The translations under genes and the position numbers were made by a program. From an uncultured Lachnospiraceae bacterium (lineage in GTDB: Bacteria; Bacillota; Clostridia; Lachnospirales; Lachnospiraceae), in NCBI GenBank assembly GCA_910577655.1, contig CAJTOW010000021.1, positions 1-40,983 on the forward strand: a DNA stretch of 40,983 nucleotides. The letters are read 5' to 3'. The stretch's first letter is position 1; each line of letters opens with the position of its first letter. Positions 32,633-38,840 of the stretch are shown here, piece after piece. The notes under the pieces are model-generated. The model did not search any database, had not been told where the DNA came from, and was given only the letters and a program-made list of their open reading frames with translations.

Positions 32633-33673
32633 TCACTGCCGGCTGGCGCCCAGCCGGGTCAGCGCCTCCAGAAAGGCATCTACGCCGGTCTGCTTCGTGG
32701 CCCAGGAGGTGACCAGACGGATGCAGGTGTGCTCTTCGTCTACAATCATCTGGGTGGAGAAGAGAAAGTCCTGGGAAAGCTTTTCCAGGACATGGTTAGG
32801 CAGCACCGGGAAGAGCTGGTTGGTGGAGGAGGGCCAGAGGAAGGAGTAGCCGCAGTCAGCGATTCCCCTGCGGAGCTTTCCGGCCATCTCATTGGCGTGG
32901 CTGGCCAGGTCGTAGAACAGGTGGTTCTGGAACAGCTCCTCAAACTGGATGCCCATGATCCAGCCTTTGGCCAGCATGGCGCCGTGCTGCTTGATAAGGA
33001 AGCGGAAGTCCGGACGAATATCCGGGTGGCGGATGATCAGGGCCTCGGCCAGCAGTGCGCCGTTCTTGGTACCTCCAATGTAGAAAAGGTCTGTGAGCCG
33101 TGCAATATCTGCCAGGGTCAGGTCATTGTCCCTGCTGGTGAGAGCGGCTCCAAGACGTGCCCCGTCCAGGAAGAGATAGAGTCCCTGCTGCTTACAGAAG
33201 CTGGAGAGGGCTTCCAGCTCTGCCTTCTGGTACTGGGTGCCTACTTCGGTGGAATTGGAAATGTAGACCATTCTGGGTTGTACCATATGCTCGGTGGAGT
33301 GCTCCCTTAAGGCGCTCTGGACGGCAGCGGGGGTCAGCTTGCCGTCGGGGACCCTGACTCCGATGACCTTGTGTCCGATGGCTTCGATGGCGCCGGTCTC
33401 ATGGACATTGATATGACCTGTGTCTGCACAGATCACGGCCTGGTGGGGACGCAGGGCGGCACGGATAGCCAGGGTATTGGTCTGGGTTCCTCCGGAGATC
33501 ATGTGGATGTCCACATCCTCCATCCGGATCTCCTGGCGGATCAGCGCGGCAGCATGGGCCGTGTGGCGGTCCATGCCATATCCGTCATTCTGCTCTAAGT
33601 TGCATTCCATCAGGGCCTGAAGGATGCGGGGATGGGCGCCTTCGCTGTAGTCATTGTTAAAACTGTAGATCAT
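32633..33673 (-). CDS. Low-specificity threonine aldolase / beta-eliminating lyase family PLP enzyme
   Basis: A 346-residue fold-type I PLP enzyme. It begins MIYSFNNDYSEGAHPRIL, as clostridial threonine-aldolase-like proteins do. Motifs are MISGGTQTNTLAI (phosphate-binding turn), ADTGHINVHETGAIE (histidine stacking on PLP), LFLDGARLGAAL (Asp binding the pyridine nitrogen) and IGGTKNGALL, with lysine 203 as the Schiff-base residue. It likely cleaves threonine or allo-threonine to glycine and acetaldehyde, but specificity within the family varies. The ATG at 33673 has AGAGGAGAAC upstream; the extra 89 residues of the long frame are rejected. It is divergent from the AEC carrier gene. Confidence 0.88.
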   Translation of the reverse strand: MIYSFNNDYSEGAHPRILQALMECNLEQNDGYGMDRHTAHAAALIRQEIRMEDVDIHMISGGTQTNTLAIRAALRPHQAVICADTGHINVHETGAIEAIGHKVIGVRVPDGKLTPAAVQSALREHSTEHMVQPRMVYISNSTEVGTQYQKAELEALSSFCKQQGLYLFLDGARLGAALTSRDNDLTLADIARLTDLFYIGGTKNGALLAEALIIRHPDIRPDFRFLIKQHGAMLAKGWIMGIQFEELFQNHLFYDLASHANEMAGKLRRGIADCGYSFLWPSSTNQLFPVLPNHVLEKLSQDFLFSTQMIVDEEHTCIRLVTSWATKQTGVDAFLEALTRLGASRQ

Positions 33674-33764
33674 GGGTTTGTTCTCCTCTTGTGATTTATG
33701 ATGGTTATGGGGCGGCTTTGGTACAGGGGCATGTATGGGGATATGCCAGGGCCGCCTTTCCTCA

Positions 33765-33793
33765 ATCATAGTATGGAATAGGGGAAAATGCAA
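33765..33793 (-). promoter_or_regulatory. Minus-strand promoter of the threonine-aldolase-like gene
   Basis: On the minus strand, TTGCAT (33788-33793) and TATGAT (33765-33770) are 17 bp apart. The leader of about 85 nt contains a GGCGGC/GCCGCC stem (33711-33757) enclosing a GGCAT/ATGCC hairpin. It is stable, and its function is unknown. Confidence 0.65.
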
Positions 33794-33818
33794 GATATTC
33801 TGTGGAAGGAGTAGTATC

Positions 33819-34748
33819 ATGATAGGAATTATTCTGGCGGAAAAAATATTTTCCATGTTTCTGATTCTCCTGACGGGAGTGATCCTGGTGCGGTGGAAGG
33901 TGCTGCGGCCGGAGGAGGGGAGGATCCTTTCTGTGGTCACCTTGTATCTGGTGATCCCCTGCGCGGTGATCGCTTCCTTTCAGGTAGAGTATACCAGGGA
34001 GATCCGGGACTGCCTGTTTACGGCCATGGGGCTGGCGGCGCTGGTTCATGTGTTCTTCATTGCCCTGGCGTGGGTGCTGGGCAGGACCATCCGTCTGGAC
34101 GAGGTGGAGTCCGCGTCGGTGATCTATTCTAACGCGGGGAACCTGGTGATCCCCATCGTTTCCTCGGTTTTCGGTCCTGAGTGGGTCATCTATACCAGTG
34201 CTTTTATGACGGTTCAGACAGTGCTTATGTGGAGCCATGGGAAGATGCTTCTGTGTGGGGAGAAGGGGATGGATATCCGCAGGATCCTGATGAATACCAA
34301 TATGCTGGCTACCATTGCAGGTCTTTTGATGTTCCTCTTCCGGTTTCAGATCAAGGGTCCCCTGGAGGATGCGGTCAGCTCTGTGGGGCAGATGCTGGGC
34401 CCTTTAAGTATGATTGTCACAGGGATTCTGGTGGGCAACAGCAGTTGGGAGAAGATACGGGCTTACCGCCGTCTCTGGCTTACCGTGGCTGTGCGGCTCA
34501 TCCTCTGTCCTCTGGGAACCCTCCTCCTGATCCGGCTTGGGGGCTTTGCGGATCTGGTGCCGGACGGGCGGACTGTGATGATGATTCCCTTCCTGGCAGC
34601 TATGGCCCCCTCAGCCAGCAGCATTACCCAGATGGCCCAGGTCTACCACAAAGACGCACAGTATGCCAGCGCCATCAATGTGGTGAGCACGGTGCTGTGT
34701 GTGGTTACGATGCCGCTGATGGTTACATTGTATCAGATGGTTGTATGA
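33819..34748 (+). CDS. AEC-family (auxin efflux carrier-like) transporter
   Basis: A 309-residue, ten-helix secondary carrier. It shows the AEC layout: LILLTGVILVRWKVL at the start, SNAGNLVIPIVSSVFG in helix 4 with the conserved Asn-Gly region, and MMIPFLAAMAPSASSITQMAQ then DAQYASAINVVSTVLCVVTMP in the C-terminal half. Members in bacteria move malate and other organic anions; the substrate is not predictable here. The ATG at 33819 has GGAAGGAG upstream; the longer frame from 33735 overlaps the opposite promoter. Confidence 0.88.
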   Translation: MIGIILAEKIFSMFLILLTGVILVRWKVLRPEEGRILSVVTLYLVIPCAVIASFQVEYTREIRDCLFTAMGLAALVHVFFIALAWVLGRTIRLDEVESASVIYSNAGNLVIPIVSSVFGPEWVIYTSAFMTVQTVLMWSHGKMLLCGEKGMDIRRILMNTNMLATIAGLLMFLFRFQIKGPLEDAVSSVGQMLGPLSMIVTGILVGNSSWEKIRAYRRLWLTVAVRLILCPLGTLLLIRLGGFADLVPDGRTVMMIPFLAAMAPSASSITQMAQVYHKDAQYASAINVVSTVLCVVTMPLMVTLYQMVV

Positions 34749-34797
34749 ATCGATATATTCGCTGGAAATTGAAATGGATTTCCGGCCGGGAATATGG

Positions 34798-34803
34798 TAT
34801 ACT
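34798..34803 (+). promoter_or_regulatory. Extended -10 promoter of the SPFH gene
   Basis: TG-G-TATACT with only a weak -35 (TGGATT, 17 bp upstream). It lies 43 bp before the start codon. Confidence 0.5.
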
Positions 34804-34845
34804 GTAGATTGGAAGTAATGTACACGATATGAGGAGGATAGATAT

Positions 34846-36111
34846 ATGGGACTTTTACAGGTTGGCGCGGGAGCTGTCAGCGGTGTCCTGGCGGACCAGT
34901 GGCGGGAGTATTTCTACTGCCCGTCCATGGAATCGGATGTCCTGGTAAAAAAAGGCGAAAACCGCAAATCCAAAAGGAGCTACAATACCAAGGGAAGCGA
35001 CAATATTATTTCCAACGGTTCCATCATTGCGGTCAATGAAGGCCAGTGTATGATCATTGTAGACCAGGGAGCCATTGTTGAGGTCTGTGCCCAGGCCGGG
35101 GAATTCGTCTTCGACACATCTGCGGAACCCAGTATCTTCTATGGCGGTCTGAAGGCAGGAATTGTAAACAGCTTCAAAGCCTTTGCAAGGCGTGTCACCA
35201 TGGGCGGGGACACGGGCCGGGACCAGAGGATCTATTTCTTTAATACGAAAGAAATCATTGGCAACAAGTATGGGACAGCCAATCCTGTTCCCTTCCGGGT
35301 GGTAGACCAGAATATCGGTCTGGATATTGATATCGCCATCCGCTGCCATGGCGAGTATGCATATAAGATCGTGGATCCGATCCTTTTCTATAAGAATATC
35401 TGCGGCAATGTGGAGGATGACTACACCCGCAGCGAGATTGATTCCCAGCTAAAGAGTGAGCTGCTGACTGCTCTGCAGCCGGCCTTTGCCAGGATCTCCG
35501 AGATGGGGATCCGCTACAGCGCCCTGCCGGGGCATGCGGATGATCTGGCGGAAATCCTCAATGACATCCTGTCTGAGAGCTGGGGGGCCAGGTATGGTAT
35601 TGAGATCAGCACCTTTGGCGTCAATTCGGTCAAGGCGCCGGAGGAAGACGAGAAGATGATCAAGGAGCTGCAGCGCAATGCAGCCTTCCGCAATCCGGCT
35701 ATGGCGGCAGCCCAGCTGGTCAGCGCCCAGTCCGCGGCCATGCAGGCGGCGGCAGCCAATCCCAATGCCGGCCCCATGATGGCTTTTGCCGGGATGAATA
35801 TGGCCGGTCAGGCAGGGGGAGTCAACGCGCAGAATCTCTTTGCCATGGCCCAGCAGCAGGCACAGCAGACCGCCGGACAGGCGGGGATGGCCCAGCAGCA
35901 GGTGCCCGGTGCCAGGATGGCAGCAGGACAGATGGCTTCTGCTCCCCAGAATGGGGCCGGGACCTGGACCTGCGTCTGCGGCACGTCCGGCAATACCGGA
36001 AAGTTCTGTTCCGAATGCGGGAAGCCGAGACCATCTGAAGACTGGGTCTGCACCTGCGGAACCAGGAACAAAGGCAAATTCTGTTCCGAGTGCGGCAAAC
36101 CCAGACCATAA
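34846..36111 (+). CDS. SPFH-domain protein with two C-terminal zinc ribbons (virion-core-protein-like)
   Basis: 421 residues. Residues 1 to about 270 form an SPFH/band-7-like domain of the YdjI type (REYFYCPSMESDVLVKKGE, NEGQCMIIVDQGAIVEV, YSALPGHADDLAEILND, YGIEISTFGVNSVKAPEED). There is no membrane helix. A Gln/Ala/Met/Gly-rich linker follows (about 285-370). The end has two nearly identical zinc ribbons, WTCVCG...FCSECGKPRP and WVCTCG...FCSECGKPRP, each with four cysteines. YdjI-type proteins in Bacillus act in membrane stress response with phage-shock-like proteins; no such partner is next door here. GAGGAGG precedes the ATG. The TAA stop is the first part of a TAACAGTTC repeat end. Confidence 0.88.
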   Translation: MGLLQVGAGAVSGVLADQWREYFYCPSMESDVLVKKGENRKSKRSYNTKGSDNIISNGSIIAVNEGQCMIIVDQGAIVEVCAQAGEFVFDTSAEPSIFYGGLKAGIVNSFKAFARRVTMGGDTGRDQRIYFFNTKEIIGNKYGTANPVPFRVVDQNIGLDIDIAIRCHGEYAYKIVDPILFYKNICGNVEDDYTRSEIDSQLKSELLTALQPAFARISEMGIRYSALPGHADDLAEILNDILSESWGARYGIEISTFGVNSVKAPEEDEKMIKELQRNAAFRNPAMAAAQLVSAQSAAMQAAAANPNAGPMMAFAGMNMAGQAGGVNAQNLFAMAQQQAQQTAGQAGMAQQQVPGARMAAGQMASAPQNGAGTWTCVCGTSGNTGKFCSECGKPRPSEDWVCTCGTRNKGKFCSECGKPRP

Positions 36112-36216
36112 CAGTTCGGGCAGGAGAACTGGAGCATAAAGAAATACCAGCGTAACAGTTCTGGATCTGAAATATCCGGGTTCTCTGGATGATTGTCTGG
36201 AATCCGGGCTGTTACG
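36109..36216. repeat. Two palindromic-repeat units between the SPFH gene and the secreted-protein gene
   Basis: TAACAGTTCGGG starts at 36109, using the SPFH stop codon. A second unit has GTAACAG (36152-36158) facing CTGTTAC (36209-36215), enclosing ATCC/GGAT and CCGGG segments. It contains no promoter I can support. Confidence 0.55.
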
Positions 36217-36232
36217 GCTATTGGAGGCAGTA

Positions 36233-37105
36233 ATGGAAATAAAGTTCAGAAGAATCACAGCGTATCTGGCAGCAGTGACCGCATGTGCAGGACTGGCTGT
36301 ACTATCCACCCCTGCTACAGTGTATGCATCAAAGGGGATCCAGTGCCAGATCGCCAATATGTCCGACTGGGTCGGGTATTATGAGGCAAAGGATGGCAGT
36401 TGTTTGATCATCGAGTCGGTCAGTGAAACCAGTGTATATTTGGGGTATATAGACAGCATAGAAGCGGGGGGAGAGGAAGGTCAGGATGTGCTTACATTTA
36501 CTGATCAGGCACGAACCCAGGCAGAGTCTACCCAGTTCGGGGAGAGTGCCCGCTACACCCTGAACAGGGAATCCGTAACCGTGGAGCGGCCGGACCAGAA
36601 CGGTGTCCACAGCATCACCCGGTATGCCAGAAAGAATGGAAAATATACCTGGCTGAAGCTGCAGGACGACGTCTATTACTGGATGCAGGACGATGGGGCG
36701 GTCTTAAAGGACGGAGTCACACCCGATGGCTGGTATGTAGGCAGCGACGGCTGCTGGGATCCCTACATGGGGATGGGGCCCTTCCAGTCCGGGACATACA
36801 CAAGTCATGATGGAACAAAGGTTTACGGATTCTATTTAAAAGAAGATATGTCCATGGAGGAATGGCGTCTGAAGGATGCTTCGGATAAGCGGATGGTGGG
36901 GACGGTGGAGTATTCCCATATCAGCCCTTCCGGGGAGGAGGATGAAAGCCGTTCTGACATGCGCCTGATCAATATGATGGAAGGCTATGTGGTGGTGGAT
37001 ACAGCGGGACGCATCGTGGCGGATCTTTATCCGGTGGGCGATACCGGTCAGATCATGCTTAGAAGAAGCGGCGAACAAGGCTATGAAAGTCTGACCCTGA
37101 GATAG
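36233..37105 (+). CDS. Secreted protein of unknown function
   Basis: 290 residues. A signal peptide of about 32 residues (MEIKFRRITAYLAAVTACAGL, ending VYA-SKG) is clear. The mature part is soluble, rich in Asp, Gly, Tyr and Ser, with beta-type segments (WVGYYEAKDGSCLIIESVSETSVYLGYIDS; ITRYARKNGKYTWLKLQDDVYYWMQDDG; GWYVGSDGCWDPYMG). The Trp/Tyr/Gly pattern is loosely like small carbohydrate- or wall-binding modules, but I do not recognise a family. The ATG at 36233 has GGAGG 5 bases upstream. It follows the SPFH gene after a repeat-filled gap, so an operon link is uncertain. Confidence 0.75.
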   Translation: MEIKFRRITAYLAAVTACAGLAVLSTPATVYASKGIQCQIANMSDWVGYYEAKDGSCLIIESVSETSVYLGYIDSIEAGGEEGQDVLTFTDQARTQAESTQFGESARYTLNRESVTVERPDQNGVHSITRYARKNGKYTWLKLQDDVYYWMQDDGAVLKDGVTPDGWYVGSDGCWDPYMGMGPFQSGTYTSHDGTKVYGFYLKEDMSMEEWRLKDASDKRMVGTVEYSHISPSGEEDESRSDMRLINMMEGYVVVDTAGRIVADLYPVGDTGQIMLRRSGEQGYESLTLR

Positions 37106-37262
37106 GATAGTGGGGCAGATTCATTGTAGGTATCCTTTTGGAGCGCTTCAGCATGGGAGACGTGCCATTAGCGCCGGTTTATGGGTATACCAGAGTATAA
37201 CAGAATGGCGGTCCGGAATACGGCTGCCATCTGACAGAATATGGACAGAGAGGGGATTATCA

Positions 37263-37628
37263 ATGACGATCAAAGAGTGTTATGAAGCATGTGGAGCGAA
37301 TTATGAGGAGGTTCTGGGGCGTCTGCGCAGTGAGCGCCTGGTAACTAAGTTTGCGGGGAAATTCTTAGCAGATCCCAGCTTTAATCTGCTGGAAACCTCC
37401 CTGGCGGAGAAGAATTTTGATGAGGCATTCCGCGCTGCCCATACCCTGAAGGGGGTGTGCCAGAATCTTGCCCTCACGAAGCTGTATGTGTCCAGCGAAA
37501 AGATGGCAGAGGTGCTGCGTCCCGGCCGCGAGGCAGAGCGGGATGGTGTGGATCTGGACGCGCTCTTTAAGCAGGTGGCGGAGGACTATACCCAGACCAC
37601 AGAAGCTCTTGGGAAGCTGGATGCGTAA
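37263..37628 (+). CDS. Stand-alone HPt (histidine phosphotransfer) domain protein
   Basis: 121 residues, a single four-helix HPt domain. The phospho-accepting histidine is residue 60 in FRAAHTLKGVCQNLAL, the typical HxLKG motif. Such proteins shuttle phosphate between hybrid kinases and response regulators. No kinase or regulator gene is nearby, so the partners are elsewhere. The ATG at 37263 follows GAGAGGGG; the frame upstream to 37110 is unsupported. A palindromic repeat at 37645 separates it from nagB. Confidence 0.88.
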   Translation: MTIKECYEACGANYEEVLGRLRSERLVTKFAGKFLADPSFNLLETSLAEKNFDEAFRAAHTLKGVCQNLALTKLYVSSEKMAEVLRPGREAERDGVDLDALFKQVAEDYTQTTEALGKLDA

Positions 37629-37644
37629 GAACTGTAAAAATATA

Positions 37645-37670
37645 TAACAGTTCAGGGGTCTGGACTGTTA
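37645..37670. repeat. Palindromic repeat unit TAACAGTTCAG/CTGGACTGTTA
   Basis: The arms of about 10-11 bp have one G-T pair and a GGGT loop, in the 64-bp gap between the HPt gene and nagB. It is the same family as 18378-18408, with the loop shortened from AGGGGTATC. Confidence 0.75.
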
Positions 37671-37692
37671 CAAAAATATAAGGAGTGAGAAG

Positions 37693-38439
37693 ATGAGAAT
37701 TATTGAAGCAGTGGATTATGAGGACATGAGCAGGAAGGCAGCGAACATCATCTCAGCGCAGATCACGTTGAAGTCGGACAGTGTTCTGGGGCTGGCTACA
37801 GGATCTTCGCCGGTGGGGCTTTACAAGTGCCTGGTAGAGCGGTACCAGAATGGGGATCTGGACTTTTCCCAGGTGACCTCTGTTAATCTGGATGAGTATA
37901 AGGGGCTGTCCGGGGACAATGACCAGAGCTACCGGTATTTTATGAACAGCCATCTCTTTGACCACGTGAATATCGACAAGATCCAGACCTTTGTGCCCAA
38001 TGGGCTTGAGGCGGACAGCCGGCAGGAATGCGAGCGTTATGACCAGGTGCTTGCGGATGTGGGCCGGGTGGATATCCAGCTGCTGGGAATGGGACACAAT
38101 GGACATATCGGCTTTAATGAGCCCGGGGACTTCTTCCACATGGGAACCCATTGTGTGGATCTGGCCCAGAGTACCATTGAGGCTAACAAGCGGTTCTTTG
38201 CTACGGAGGAGGATGTGCCCAGGCAGGCTTATACCATGGGGATCGGTTCCATCATGCAGGCTGCCGGGATCCTGGTGATCGTGTCCGGTGCGGAGAAAGC
38301 CGGGATTGTGGCGGAGGCATTTGCAGGGCCGGTGACCCCGCGGGTACCGGCATCTGTGCTCCAGCTTCACCATAATGTGATCCTGGTGGCAGATCAGGCG
38401 GCGCTTTCAGAGCTGAAAAAGAGGATGGCTGATTTATAA
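37693..38439 (+). CDS. nagB: Glucosamine-6-phosphate deaminase
   Basis: A 248-residue cytosolic enzyme that converts glucosamine-6-phosphate to fructose-6-phosphate and ammonia. It shows LGLATGSSPVGLYKCLV (phosphate-binding loop), SVNLDEYKGL with the catalytic base Asp, and LLGMGHNGHIGFNEPG holding the catalytic His/Asp/Glu region. The end VPASVLQLHHNVILVADQAA is typical. The length is near that of short clostridial forms. AGGAGTGAG precedes the ATG. nagA is not adjacent. A very strong terminator follows, so it is likely monocistronic. Confidence 0.97.
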   Translation: MRIIEAVDYEDMSRKAANIISAQITLKSDSVLGLATGSSPVGLYKCLVERYQNGDLDFSQVTSVNLDEYKGLSGDNDQSYRYFMNSHLFDHVNIDKIQTFVPNGLEADSRQECERYDQVLADVGRVDIQLLGMGHNGHIGFNEPGDFFHMGTHCVDLAQSTIEANKRFFATEEDVPRQAYTMGIGSIMQAAGILVIVSGAEKAGIVAEAFAGPVTPRVPASVLQLHHNVILVADQAALSELKKRMADL

Positions 38440-38460
38440 TTGTATTTAAATATTTTCGGA

Positions 38461-38503
38461 AACCGGAAGACAGCAGGCATCTGGGCGGCTGTCTTCCGGT
38501 TTT
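38461..38503 (+). terminator. Terminator after nagB
   Basis: A perfect 14-bp stem AACCGGAAGACAGC/GCTGTCTTCCGGTT with a 13-nt loop, ending in TTTT. Confidence 0.9.
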
Positions 38504-38528
38504 GCGTCTCCAAAACAAGACAATAGGC

Positions 38529-38673
38529 AACAGTTGTAACAGTTCAGACAGGTCTGCGCACTCGCTGCGCTGACCGTATGAAAACGTAGTGACCGGAGGG
38601 CATCTGCCCCATCGCGTAGCGATTCTCATGGGCAGATGCCATAACAGTTCAAGGGGTATCTGAAGTGTTACAG
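38529..38673. repeat. Compound palindromic repeat, second architecture
   Basis: A unit start GTAACAGTTCAG (38536-38547) is followed by a GCGC/GCGC hairpin near 38557-38571. Then comes a perfect 11-bp stem GGCATCTGCCC (38599-38609)/GGGCAGATGCC (38630-38640) enclosing ATCGC-GTA-GCGAT (38611-38623). A simple TAACAGTTCA...TGAAGTGTTA unit with the AGGGGTATC loop closes it (38642-38672). It shares ends and the GTA-loop hairpin style with the element at 25090. It fills most of the gap before the FtsA-like gene. Confidence 0.7.
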
Positions 38674-38706
38674 TTGTAAAAATAGGAATACTGTCCAAGA
38701 AAATGA

Positions 38707-38735
38707 TTTACATTAAGGCGTCATTTTAATATAAT
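38707..38735 (+). promoter_or_regulatory. Promoter of the FtsA-like gene
   Basis: TTTACA (38707-38712), a 17-bp spacer, TATAAT (38730-38735). The leader is about 100 nt. Confidence 0.8.
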
Positions 38736-38840
38736 GATAAGTAATGAGCATAAGAGAGCTACAGGCTTCTGTGGCAGAGGTGCAGCATAAGGAAAGAGCG
38801 GGCGCAGACGGAGAATGTCCGCATGATGCAGGAGGATGGT

